Source: Caecibacter massiliensis | Lineage (GTDB): Bacteria > Bacillota > Negativicutes > Veillonellales > Megasphaeraceae | Assembly (NCBI GenBank): GCA_900095875.1 | Contig: LT608311.1 | Span: forward strand, 992,001 to 1,056,000 | Direction: 5' to 3' | Length of the DNA: 64,000 bases | Shown: positions 1-8,127 of the stretch, piece by piece | Layout of the letters: every line of letters starts with the position of its first letter | Position numbering within the stretch: the first letter of the stretch is position 1 | Program-made: the position numbers and the translations under genes | Notes under the pieces: model-generated | What the model saw: the letters and a program-made list of their open reading frames with translations, nothing else | Databases searched by the model: none | What the model was told of the DNA's origin: nothing

Positions 1-9
1 CTAATTACC

Positions 10-50
10 AAAAACGTCTTCCTGCCTCATTGACAGGAAGACGTTTTTTT
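10..50 (+). terminator. Intrinsic terminator of an upstream gene
   Basis: A 14-bp perfect stem (11-24 with 34-47) is followed by a T run. It precedes the first gene and most likely ends a transcript entering from the left. The stem has A residues on its left flank, so it could act in both directions. Confidence 0.85.
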
Positions 51-97
51 CCGTACACTTATTATATACAAGATTTCCATATACAAGGAGGATTTCC

Positions 98-1609
98 ATG
101 AAACAATACGATGTCATTATCATCGGCACGGGAGCAGCCACCATCATTGCTGATGCCGCTATACGGCAGCATAAACAAGTTGCTATCATCGAACGGGGCC
201 GGTTCGGCGGCACCTGCCTGAACCGTGGATGCATCCCGACAAAAGTCATGGTGACAGCAGCCAATCTGCTCTGTGAAATACGGGAAGGAGCCCGTATCGG
301 TGTCACAGCGGAAAACGCCACGCTGGACTGGGATACGCTGGCCCGGAGGCTGTGGCAGAAAATAGACGAAAGTCCGGCCATTCAGGCGTATTATGACCAA
401 TTCCCCAACGTCGATACCTATAACGGCACGGCCTCGTTTACCGGCAAAAAGACGATTGCCGTGACAAAAGCCGACGGTACAGCAGAAGAACTGGAAGGCC
501 GGCAGATTTTTATCGGTACTGGTGGCCGGACGAATATCCCCGTACTCCCCGGTCTGGAAGAATGCGGTTACATTACGTCAGAAACATTCTTTGGTCCCAA
601 ATTCCCGGGAAAACCGTATAAGAGCCTGATTGTCATCGGCGGCGGCCCCATAGGCTGTGAATTTTCTCATGTCTTTGAAGCGGCCGGCACCCAGGTCACC
701 ATCGTCCAGCACAACGTCCGCCTCCTGCCAAAAGAAGAGCCAGAAATCTCGGCATTCATGCTGCGCCAGTTCCAGAACCGTCATATCGATGTCCGCCTGA
801 ATCAGGACACAATATCCGTGCGGCGCGAAGGCGATGAAAAAGTCCTGACTATCCGCAACCGTACAGACGGGACGACGGCAGAAGTACGGGCCGAAGAAAT
901 CCTCGTGGCCCCCGGCATCCGCCCTATGACAGAACTGCTGCAGCTGGAACATACGGATGTCCGTCTCGACAGCCGCGGCTATATCGAGACCAATGAGTTT
1001 CTCGAAACCAGCGCAGATGGCATCTGGGCCCTGGGCGATGTCAATGGCAGGGCGCCATTCCGCCATAAAGCCAATTACGAAGCCGAAATCATAGCCCACA
1101 ATCTCTTTTCCCATATGCCCCGCGAAAACTGGCGCTGGGCACAATACGATGCCGTACCGGCCGTAACCTATACCTATCCGGAAACGGCCCATACAGGACT
1201 TACGGAAGAAGGAGCCCGAAAGCAGGGATATGATGTGGAAACGGCAGTCAACCACTACTCTGCCTCAGCCAAAGGCTATGCACTGGGATACGAACCGGGA
1301 GCTTCTGATGACGGATTTATCAAACTCATCATCGACAAAACGAGCAAACAGATTCTCGGCGCCCATATCGTAGGCCACGAAGCGTCCATCCTCATCCAAC
1401 CCTTTGTCAACCTTCTCATGTGCGGTACTCACACAGTACAACCTCTCCGCCCGGATATTGCCTCAGCCGACGCACAGTATCTGCGCGATCTCCCCCTTAC
1501 GCGCACGCTGGATCCGCGCAGTGTCTATACCCTGAGTGAAACCATGACGCCCCACCCGTCCCTTTCGGAAGTTACCATGTGGACACGATACTACTACGAA
1601 AAAAAATAA
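98..1609 (+). CDS. lpdA: Dihydrolipoamide dehydrogenase-like FAD/NAD disulfide oxidoreductase
   Basis: A 503-residue flavoprotein of the pyridine nucleotide-disulfide oxidoreductase family. The N-terminal FAD fold begins at residue 6 with a GTGAA phosphate loop. The redox-active disulfide is C40/C45 in GGTCLNRGCIPTK, and a GGGPIGCEF NAD-binding loop lies near residue 185. The C-terminus carries HPSLSE (His at about 486), the active-site signature of dihydrolipoamide dehydrogenases (usually HPTLSE), which favours that activity over mercuric or glutathione reductase. The ATG at 98 follows a strong AAGGAGG at 85-91. No E1/E2 2-oxoacid dehydrogenase or glycine-cleavage gene lies beside it, so its lipoyl partner is elsewhere or it acts alone. 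It is monocistronic, with a convergent terminator downstream. A related disulfide reductase is possible but less likely. Confidence 0.88.
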   Translation: MKQYDVIIIGTGAATIIADAAIRQHKQVAIIERGRFGGTCLNRGCIPTKVMVTAANLLCEIREGARIGVTAENATLDWDTLARRLWQKIDESPAIQAYYDQFPNVDTYNGTASFTGKKTIAVTKADGTAEELEGRQIFIGTGGRTNIPVLPGLEECGYITSETFFGPKFPGKPYKSLIVIGGGPIGCEFSHVFEAAGTQVTIVQHNVRLLPKEEPEISAFMLRQFQNRHIDVRLNQDTISVRREGDEKVLTIRNRTDGTTAEVRAEEILVAPGIRPMTELLQLEHTDVRLDSRGYIETNEFLETSADGIWALGDVNGRAPFRHKANYEAEIIAHNLFSHMPRENWRWAQYDAVPAVTYTYPETAHTGLTEEGARKQGYDVETAVNHYSASAKGYALGYEPGASDDGFIKLIIDKTSKQILGAHIVGHEASILIQPFVNLLMCGTHTVQPLRPDIASADAQYLRDLPLTRTLDPRSVYTLSETMTPHPSLSEVTMWTRYYYEKK

Positions 1610-1657
1610 GATTTTGTTTAAACCAAATAATCTATGACTTGTAGCGAAAGATAAAAC

Positions 1658-1705
1658 AGAGGCTGCAACGAAACGAACTTTTAAAGCCATTTCATTGCAG
1701 CCTCT
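1658..1705. terminator. Convergent hairpin terminator (GGCTGCAAC family)
   Basis: Arms 1658-1673 and 1690-1705 pair almost perfectly. The hairpin lies between the flavoprotein gene (plus) and the ferredoxin gene (minus). It is one of four related hairpins in the window sharing a GGCTGYAAC core. Confidence 0.7.
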
Positions 1706-1786
1706 GCTTTGTGTTACGGGAGTCTCACTTTATATCTGCACGATATCAGCACCCTGCCGATGCCGTACGCCTTGTGTATTTCTTTC

Positions 1787-1972
1787 TCAGGCTTCTTCGA
1801 TGGCGCCTGCCGGGCAGTTGTTCATTGCGTCAATAGCGGATTCTTCAACTTCCGGTGCTACATCGTCAGGAATCGCTTCAGCCATACCGGAATCAGCCAT
1901 GTGGAATACTTCCGGACAGGAACCTGCGCACATACCACAAGAGATACAGGAATCATTTACTTTGAATTTCAT
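1787..1972 (-). CDS. Small 4Fe-4S ferredoxin
   Basis: A 61-residue acidic protein with one cluster-binding pattern: CISCGMC near residues 10-16 and a distal C-P pair (NNCPAGA) near residue 54. This is the single [4Fe-4S] ferredoxin type with C-x2-C-x2-C plus CP; C20 (SCPE) is an extra cysteine rather than part of a second full motif. It is likely a soluble low-potential electron carrier in anaerobic metabolism. The start has a good Shine-Dalgarno (rc of 1979-1986, AAGGAGC-like). It is transcribed alone, convergent with the flavoprotein gene; a shared redox role is possible but not shown. Confidence 0.9.
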   Translation of the reverse strand: MKFKVNDSCISCGMCAGSCPEVFHMADSGMAEAIPDDVAPEVEESAIDAMNNCPAGAIEEA

Positions 1973-2137
1973 AAGTCATCGCTCCTTTCGCGATACATAT
2001 ATCATATGGAGGATTATCGTATTCCGGTTCATCACCGTTTCCTCTTTACACGTATAGTATAACCTGCGCTGCTTCGATTGTACGTTGTAAATATAACGAA
2101 GAAACAAATATATCGATTTTTTTCAATTTTTTACCTC

Positions 2138-2166
2138 TTGACAAAACGCCACGAAATGGATATACT
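2138..2166 (+). promoter_or_regulatory. Consensus sigma-70 promoter of tRNA-Thr
   Basis: TTGACA at 2138-2143 and TATACT at 2161-2166 with exactly 17 bp between them, 30 bp before the tRNA 5' end. A near-perfect housekeeping promoter, as expected for a stable RNA. Confidence 0.9.
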
Positions 2167-2195
2167 AATAAAGTACCGTTCAGGTACAATCATAT

Positions 2196-2271
2196 GCCAC
2201 TTTAGCTCAGCTGGTAGAGCATCTCATTCGTAATGAGAGGGTCGTTGGTTCGAATCCGATAAGTGGCTCCA
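2196..2271 (+). tRNA. tRNA-Thr (anticodon CGT)
   Basis: A full cloverleaf can be drawn. The acceptor GCCACTT pairs with AAGTGGC, the D-arm stem is GCTC/GAGC, and the anticodon stem TCTCA/TGAGA encloses loop TTCGTAA with anticodon CGT (reads ACG, threonine). The T-arm contains GGTTCGAATCC, and CCA is encoded at 2269-2271. Length is 76 nt. It is a solitary tRNA with its own promoter and terminator. Confidence 0.97.
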
Positions 2272-2277
2272 AAGAAA

Positions 2278-2333
2278 GGGGCTGTAACAAAATGAGCAAG
2301 AAAGCTCATTTTGTTACAGCCCCTTATTTTTTT
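2278..2333 (+). terminator. Terminator of tRNA-Thr
   Basis: A 20-bp perfect stem (2278-2297 with 2304-2323) with a 6-nt loop, followed by TTATTTTTTT. It starts 7 nt after the tRNA CCA. Its sequence (GGGGCTGTAACAAAATGAGC) belongs to the dispersed hairpin family noted under findings. Confidence 0.92.
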
Positions 2334-2372
2334 ACAGGTCCGCCATCCAGGCACTTGCCCGACGTTTTTTAG

Positions 2373-2423
2373 AACCAGCAAGAGGCATAGGCAAAGCCTC
2401 TCGCTCTACCTATGCCTCTGGTT
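2373..2423. other. Imperfect hairpin downstream of the adhesin gene
   Basis: Arms at 2373-2391 and 2409-2423 share AACCAG and GGCATAGG/CCTATGCC pairing. No clear T run follows on either strand, so termination of the minus-strand adhesin transcript is only a possibility. Confidence 0.35.
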
Positions 2424-2497
2424 ATTTATCCTGATTGACGGAATCATCAGACGTAATCACATCATCCCGACAGGCCGATATGATCGTTATCTTGTCA

Positions 2498-4864
2498 CTA
2501 TTTCTTGACGCGGACACGCTGTACGGTCGGCGTGCCGTCTTTATCCTGATGTACCGTATCGATGCGGATATACGAAAGTTCATTGCTGAATTCGCGGGCC
2601 AGGCGGTTCATTTCCGGATCGGTATGGCCGAGTCCTTTTTCCATCAGACGGTAGACGATGGCTGCAAATTCGTAGCGGGTCATCACCTGATTGCCTTTAA
2701 AGAGTCCATCCGGGTAGCCTTCGATAATGCCATTGCCCGCCAGTTTCGTGACATATTCGTAAGCCCAGTGGTTATCGGCTACATCGGGGAAGAGCATGCT
2801 CTTATTGGGATCGATAGCCAGATGATGCATCGCTTTGAGCTCTGCAATTTCAGCTGCCTGGTCTGCCAAGGCTTGCCGCAGGTCGCGGATTTCCTTGGCC
2901 ATGGCGACACGGGAGTTGGAAACATGGTTGCCGCGGCCGATTTTCAGGCTGACGCCGGCATTGATCATGTTTTCACCGCCGCCGAAGCTGCCGCCGACGC
3001 TGAACATGGTGTCTTCATTAGGCCGATAGTAGAGTCCAACAGCTGCCGCATTGGCACCGCGGTAGTTACCGTAACCGGCTGCGAAATCCCACTTATCGTC
3101 CGGGTCGAAGTCCAGCGGATGGAGCGCTGCCAAAGCGGCTGCGCCAGCGCCGACGCGGTTGATGCGGTTATCCAGCTTATTCAGGGAATTCCCGAGCTGG
3201 GTAATGTTCTGCCGGTTTTCCTGTACCATCTGGTTGGTGGCGTAGAGCTGGCTGCCGTTGATGGCGTCCGTAGACGTCGCCGATACTTCACCCGGTGCCA
3301 GCTGGGTAATGGACTGATTGCTCATATCCAGGCCGTCTCCGTTCAACAGTGGCCCGCCCTGGGCGATTTGGACACTATCGACATTGATATCCCGTTACAA
3401 ATTGATATGGATGGTATCGACCTTGCCGCCATTAGCATCGGTAGTAGTGGTAGATGCCGTATGGATATTGTCTCCGCCCAGAATATTGACAGTCCCTCCG
3501 TCGTTGAGCCGGGCCGTATTCTTATCGTCCGTGGCAAACTTCACTTCATTGGACACATAGCCTACATTGACCGGTCCGCCGTCCTCCACTTCCGGCTGTT
3601 CTGCCGCCACCCGCCGGGGAGCCGGCCTGGAGGCTGGATTGAGCTGATCAGGAGACGCATCCGGCTGCTCCCGATTGTCCGGGAATTCTTCCGGATTGGA
3701 CAGGATGTGTACCGTTCCGTGTTCGTTGCTCAAGCCATTCAGATTGGCTTTGATGGTATATTCCGATCCCTGTTTCTCCACGACGATGCCTTCCCCGGCA
3801 TGAATGGAAATCCGGGCATCGCTCATGGCTTCCTTCAGCTGGGCCACGTTCACGGCGTCCGTATCTTCCGTCCCGGCTGCCAGGTTGATAATCTGCCGGG
3901 TCCGCTGGGGAATCCGCCGGCCATTTTCATCCTGGGAAGGCCCGGCCCCGACGGAAACAGCACCCCAGGTGGACTGCCAGGCAGGAGAAACGTCCTGCAT
4001 CTGTCCATACACCGGATGGTATCCCTGCCAGCCCGCTTCCCGGCCGGCTACGGAACTCATGCCCAACGCCACGGATCCCGGGGCAGAAGAAATGCTCAGC
4101 AGGCCTATCGCCGTGCCTCCATTTCCAGTAACCTGGCTGGCAGCCCCTACGGCCGTGCCCCGGAGGCCGGCTCCACTGCCATAGCCCAACGCCGTTGCGA
4201 AGTCATCGGTGGCTTTGCTATAACCGCCCAGGGCCACGGAAGCCAATCCGGAAGATTCGGAATAAGCCCCTACGGCCGTAGAATGTTTACCAGCCGTTCC
4301 TCCTTTGCCCATGCCATTGGCCATCATGCCGATGCTGGTGCTGTCCTCTCCTTTGCTCTTGGCCTGCTGTCCCAGGGCTACGGCTCCCTCAGCAGTGGCT
4401 TCAGAATAACTGCCCACCGCTGTCGTATACATACCCTTAGCATGACTCTGTTCGCCAATAGCGATGGCATTCGTTCCAGTGGCTTCCCCCTGGGACCCGG
4501 TACCAATGGCAATAGCGTCCAAACCAGTAGCTTTCGAGCCATTTCCTACAGCCAGTGCCCGTTCACCGTCAGCTACGGCATCGTTGCCCAGAGCCGTAGC
4601 CCCCATAGTTCCTTCAGCATGGGCCCCAGCCCCGATAGCCAGAGAGTCCTTCCCTACCGCACCGTCATTATTGTAATTTTTGTCGCGGTTACCATTCTCA
4701 GGGTTGACACTGAAATAATGGATGCCGTCCTGGACGGGATCCGGAGTCTGCCCAGCATCAGCGGCCCAGGCAGCACCGCCCCAGAAAGCCGTCATGCTAC
4801 ACAGGGCCAATACAGCCAATGTCAGTTTGGCATGGGATGTTTTACAATGATGACGTCTCTTCAT
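2498..4864 (-). pseudogene. YadA-type trimeric autotransporter adhesin with SLH domain, interrupted by an in-frame stop
   Basis: The reading frame spans 789 codons from the ATG at 4864 (AAGGAGG just upstream) to the stop at 2498, but codon 490 (3395-3397) is TAA. Frame is kept across it, so the break is a single nonsense change. Order of parts: signal peptide (residues 1-35, basic then hydrophobic, ending AAWA); about 200 residues of Hep_Hag head repeats of the A-IG-G--A-G--A-A-G type; neck and stalk; after the stop, a YadA membrane-anchor domain (codons about 561-643, with NRVGAGAAALAALHP); a short coiled coil; and one SLH domain (codons about 690-744, FPDVADNHWAYEYV). Trimeric autotransporters mediate adhesion; SLH domains tether outer-membrane proteins to cell-wall polymer in Negativicutes. 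The upstream half alone would be exported but could not anchor. Sequencing error, strain-specific inactivation or suppression remain possible. Confidence 0.85.
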
Positions 4865-4918
4865 AATGTACGCCTCCTTTATTCTTAAACTATATTTTTT
4901 AGCTGTCTTTTTGTTTTC

Positions 4919-4924
4919 ATTATA
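4919..4924 (-). promoter_or_regulatory. Candidate -10 element of the adhesin gene
   Basis: TATAAT on the minus strand, about 55 bp before the adhesin ATG. No convincing -35 box is present at 16-18 bp. The first ACTGTAA-N4-TTACAGT dyad lies about 22 bp upstream, so activation or repression at this dyad would fit. Confidence 0.5.
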
Positions 4925-4945
4925 TCAAAAGCAAAAAGGAAACAC

Positions 4946-5137
4946 ACTGTAATTTGTTACAGTATATTCATGTGTATTTTGCAATTACAAAAGCGTTTTA
5001 GACGGTTGTATAAACTTTTATGAATCTGTCATGACAGATGATATGATTTAATGGTTTGTCTGTCATGACAGCCAAAAAGCTCCTGCATTTGTTGGAAAAA
5101 TTCTGATTCTATGATCTATACCTGTAATTTATTACAG
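4946..5137. promoter_or_regulatory. Nested array of four dyads (candidate operators)
   Basis: Two different palindromes are arranged A-B-B-A upstream of the adhesin. A1 is ACTGTAA-N4-TTACAGT (4946-4963). B1 is a perfect 16-bp palindrome ATCTGTCATGACAGAT (5024-5039). B2 is CTGTCATGACAG (5060-5071). A2 is CTGTAA-N4-TTACAG (5122-5137). B1 and B2 centres are 34 bp apart. These look like binding sites for two dimeric regulators; which ones is unknown. Confidence 0.6.
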
Positions 5138-5189
5138 TGTTTTTATTCTTTATATTTAGTAAGATGATAATAAGGATAGAATACGTACG

Positions 5190-5460
5190 GATTTCTGAGG
5201 TTTCAAGTCCATATTCCTGTTGATGATGCTGCCCTTCGGGGTCATGATCAGCACGTTCCCAGGGGCGATGAATCGAAAGATGATTTACAACCGGAAGGAG
5301 GAAGAGGAGCAGCAGCTATATCCTCTTTGGAGAGGAACGGGATGACCTGATGGCCGTCTGGGAAGGCGTGCGGAATCTCTCCCCGGACCAGGGGCTGGAA
5401 CAGTTGAAGAGGCGGAAACTCCCGCAGGAACCAGCAAGGAACTATAACGCCAGACAAACA
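5190..5460 (+). other. Degraded coding-like remnant, no intact gene
   Basis: Two short open stretches in adjacent plus-strand frames read like one disrupted protein. The first runs from about 5216 to 5340 (LMMLPFGVMIS..., then NRKEEEEQQLY). The second runs from about 5320 to 5530 (FGEERDDLMAVWEGVRNL...). Neither has a convincing start and ribosome site, and the family is not recognised. The next feature is a plus-strand terminator, which would suit a decayed gene. It could equally be non-coding. Confidence 0.3.
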
Positions 5461-5461
5461 C

Positions 5462-5523
5462 AAACTCCCTTTCAAGCAGACAGGAAATACGAACATCCTG
5501 AACTGCCTGAAAGGGAGTTTTTT
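5462..5523 (+). terminator. Intrinsic terminator with no intact upstream gene
   Basis: Arms 5462-5479 and 5503-5520 (AAACTCCCTTTCA and complement, one mismatch in 18) precede a T run at 5518-5523. It faces plus and sits after the degraded region. Confidence 0.7.
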
Positions 5524-5657
5524 AGAGTGTAATATCACCATCACACAAACTATTCGCGTTAACAAAAGAAACAAACTATCTTCCACCCTTTACGCCTATG
5601 GCAAAAAGTACTATGCTGTACATATAGGTGATACTATTGTTGACTGGAGATGATTCT

Positions 5658-6476
5658 ATGACAAATGAAGAACTCGCCCGGCGCTCTACGGCTGTGCGTG
5701 AATATGTCGTCAAGATGCTGGCTGCTGCCGGCGCAGGCCATCCCGGCGGCTCTCTTTCCATTGTGGAAATCATGCAGGTGTTGTATGGGGAATATATGCA
5801 TGTGCGGCCCGGAGAACCTCACTGGCCCGGCCGTGACCGGCTCATCCTGTCCAAAGGCCATGCTGCACCGGCTCTCTACGCGACGCTCATGATGCACGGT
5901 TTCTTTCCCGAAGACGAATTGTGGAATCTCCGGAAATGTGGAGCCATGCTCCAGGGCGTGCCCGATATGAACCGCACGCCGGGCATTGATATGTCTACCG
6001 GCTCGCTGGGTCAGGGCCTGTCCGCCGGCAACGGCATGGCTCTGGGAGCCCGTCTTGACCACGCAGACTGGCGCACGTACGTCATCTGCGGCGACGGGGA
6101 AATCGAAGAAGGCATCATCTGGGAAGCGGCCATGACCAGTGCCCATTTTAAGCTGGACAACCTGACGCTCATCATCGACCACAATAAATTGCAGCTCAGC
6201 GGTGCGTCGGAAGAGGTCATGAATATCATGCCTATTGCCGATAAATTCCGCGATTTCCACTGGCATACGATTACTATCAACGGTCATAACTTTGACGAAA
6301 TCCGGGCAGCCCTGAAAGAAGCGGAAGAAACGAAAGGCATGCCGACGGCCATCATCGCCGAAACCATCAAGGGCAAAGGCGTCGATTTCATGGAAAACAA
6401 GGCCGCCTGGCACAATAAAACACTCGATGCCGCCGAAACGAAAAAGGCACTGGAAGAATTGGAAGGTGAATCATAA
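5658..6476 (+). CDS. Transketolase, N-terminal subunit
   Basis: A 272-residue thiamine-diphosphate-binding half of a split transketolase. It interconverts pentose-phosphate pathway sugars by two-carbon transfer together with the C-terminal subunit encoded next. Visible motifs are GHPGGSLS near the N-terminus, LSKGHAAPALYA, SLGQGLSAGNGMALG, and the ThDP/Mg motif GDGEIEEG with NLTLIIDHNK. The ATG at 5658 is chosen over an upstream in-frame ATG at 5628 because GGAG stands 8 bp before it and the family begins here. Its last base overlaps the next start codon, implying translational coupling. Confidence 0.95.
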   Translation: MTNEELARRSTAVREYVVKMLAAAGAGHPGGSLSIVEIMQVLYGEYMHVRPGEPHWPGRDRLILSKGHAAPALYATLMMHGFFPEDELWNLRKCGAMLQGVPDMNRTPGIDMSTGSLGQGLSAGNGMALGARLDHADWRTYVICGDGEIEEGIIWEAAMTSAHFKLDNLTLIIDHNKLQLSGASEEVMNIMPIADKFRDFHWHTITINGHNFDEIRAALKEAEETKGMPTAIIAETIKGKGVDFMENKAAWHNKTLDAAETKKALEELEGES

Positions 6477-7399
6477 TGGCTATGTCTACACGGGACGCCT
6501 ACGGTCATGTCCTGGAAACGGAAATCTATAAAAATCCCGATGTCGTCGTCGTTGATGCGGATATCGCCTCTTCGACGCGGGCAGAAAAATTTAAGAACAA
6601 GGCTCCGGAACGGTTCTTCAATGTCGGTATTTCCGAACAGGACCTGATGGGTACCGCCGCCGGTCTGGCTGCCGTCGGAAAAATCCCCCTGGCCGGATCG
6701 TATGCACTGTTTACCGAACGGGGACTGGAAATCACCCGCAATTCCATCTGCCTGCCCAATCTCAATGTAAAAATCATCGTCAGTCACGGCGGCCTGACCA
6801 TCGGCAGTGACGGTGCCACCCATCAGGCCATCGAAGACATCGCTCTCATGCGCAGCCTGCCCAATCTTTCGGTCATCGTCCCATCGGATGGCTGGGAAAC
6901 GGAAGAAGCCGTCAAGGCCGCCGTCGCCCATAAAGGCCCGGTATACATCCGCCTCGGCAAAGATACCGTCCCCGATATCCATCCGGCCGGAAGCACCTTC
7001 CAATGGGGCAAGGGACAGATTCTCCGGGACGGCATTGACGTGGCCCTCATAGGGACAGGGCGCATGACAGCAGCTGCTCTTGCTGCCGCCGATCAGCTGC
7101 GTCAGGAGGGATTGGAAGCCATGGTCATCAATATGCCGACCATCAAGCCTATTGATGCCGATCTCATCGAATATGCCGCCCGTAAGACCGGGCACATGGT
7201 CACGGCAGAAGAAGGCACCGTACTCGGCGGTCTCAGTTCCGCCGTGGCAGAAACACTCGTCCGCCGCTATCCCGTCCGTCAGGAATTCATCGGCGTACAG
7301 GATACATTTGGTGAATCCGGTTCTTCCGAAGACCTGCTGAAAAAATACGGTCTCACCGCAGATGATATCGCCGCTGCCGCCCGTAAGGTACTGGCATAA
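6476..7399 (+). CDS. Transketolase, C-terminal subunit
   Basis: A 307-residue partner of the preceding subunit, containing the pyrimidine-binding and C-terminal transketolase domains. Motifs include FFNVGISEQDLMGTAAGLA near residue 45 (containing the Glu that activates ThDP) and HGGLTIGSDGATHQAIEDIAL. The C-terminal domain contains MVTAEEGTVLGGLSSAVAE. The start overlaps the upstream stop by one base (TAATG); an alternative ATG lies two codons downstream. Together they make an ordinary full-length transketolase divided into two genes, a common arrangement in Firmicutes. Confidence 0.95.
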   Translation: MAMSTRDAYGHVLETEIYKNPDVVVVDADIASSTRAEKFKNKAPERFFNVGISEQDLMGTAAGLAAVGKIPLAGSYALFTERGLEITRNSICLPNLNVKIIVSHGGLTIGSDGATHQAIEDIALMRSLPNLSVIVPSDGWETEEAVKAAVAHKGPVYIRLGKDTVPDIHPAGSTFQWGKGQILRDGIDVALIGTGRMTAAALAAADQLRQEGLEAMVINMPTIKPIDADLIEYAARKTGHMVTAEEGTVLGGLSSAVAETLVRRYPVRQEFIGVQDTFGESGSSEDLLKKYGLTADDIAAAARKVLA

Positions 7400-7427
7400 A
7401 CGTCTCAGCCATCGTATAACAACAAAA

Positions 7428-7476
7428 AAGCAGCAGATATGGGGAAAATCTCCCTGCATCTGCTGCTTCTTTTTTC
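7428..7476. terminator. Bidirectional terminator
   Basis: Arms 7428-7438 (AAGCAGCAGAT) and 7458-7468, with T-rich DNA on the right and A-rich on the left, serve both the transketolase operon (plus) and the acetyltransferase gene (minus). Confidence 0.85.
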
Positions 7477-7480
7477 GTAT

Positions 7481-7903
7481 TTAAAATTCCCGGACAAATT
7501 TTGCGTGAGTCTGCTCCATCCCTTCGCGCATATAAAAGCGGTGGGCATGAACGCGGGCCTTATTGCTGGTCACCTCTATGAGAACGCACTGCCGCTTTAC
7601 TGCTTCTTCTTCGGCCAGACGCACCATCTGGGCGCCGGTGCCCTGACTGCGCGCGTCTTCACTGACAAAAAATTCCACGATTTCCGCACAGTTTCCGCAG
7701 TGATGCAATTGCCTGTCAAACCGCAGATTCAATACGGCATACAGTTTCCCGTCCTTTTCTGCAACGAGGCAGTAGTAATCATCATTTTCCATCTGTTCTG
7801 CATAAACCCGGGCAAACATGTCCCTGTCCAGTTCCCGCCGGACGAGCTGGCAGATGAGCTCATAAACGCCTTGAAGGTCGTGAATCGTGCTTTTTCTAAA
7901 CAT
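7481..7903 (-). CDS. GNAT family N-acetyltransferase
   Basis: A 140-residue single-domain GNAT protein. The acetyl-CoA pyrophosphate-binding loop is visible as EDARSQGTGAQMV (about residues 82-94), preceded by the beta-4 strand CAEIVEFFVS. The C-terminus has the usual RFYMREGM-x-x-T segment. The substrate cannot be predicted. It is monocistronic and convergent with the transketolase genes. Confidence 0.85.
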   Translation of the reverse strand: MFRKSTIHDLQGVYELICQLVRRELDRDMFARVYAEQMENDDYYCLVAEKDGKLYAVLNLRFDRQLHHCGNCAEIVEFFVSEDARSQGTGAQMVRLAEEEAVKRQCVLIEVTSNKARVHAHRFYMREGMEQTHAKFVREF

Positions 7904-8071
7904 GGTAGTACCTCTCTTTTTCTAAATATATGTGAACTGCCATTTATCATACAGCCTTCCTAGTTTCATTATATCAGGAAAAATCTTCCCACCGCCAGTT
8001 TTTACCTATGAAAATAAAGACTAGGATATGCGAAATTTGCAAGTAAAATTATTTCTCCCGGCCCCGGCCCG

Positions 8072-8080
8072 TGCTATAAT
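8072..8080 (+). promoter_or_regulatory. Extended -10 promoter of murI
   Basis: TGCTATAAT (TG-N-TATAAT) about 50 bp upstream of the murI start. There is no good -35 box, which suits an extended -10 promoter. Confidence 0.65.
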
Positions 8081-8127
8081 ATATACGCTGATACAGTATA
8101 ATTTCCATGAAATCCGAGGTCTTTTAT

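Noticed and set aside
3395-3397. Stop codon as selenocysteine or programmed read-through site
   Set aside because: The codon is TAA, not TGA, and no structured element follows. A nonsense mutation or sequencing error is simpler.
2435-4888. A very long plus-strand open frame (817 codons) across the adhesin region
   Set aside because: It is the complement of the repetitive adhesin gene, lacks a ribosome site, and its product resembles no family, while the minus strand gives clear YadA and SLH domains.
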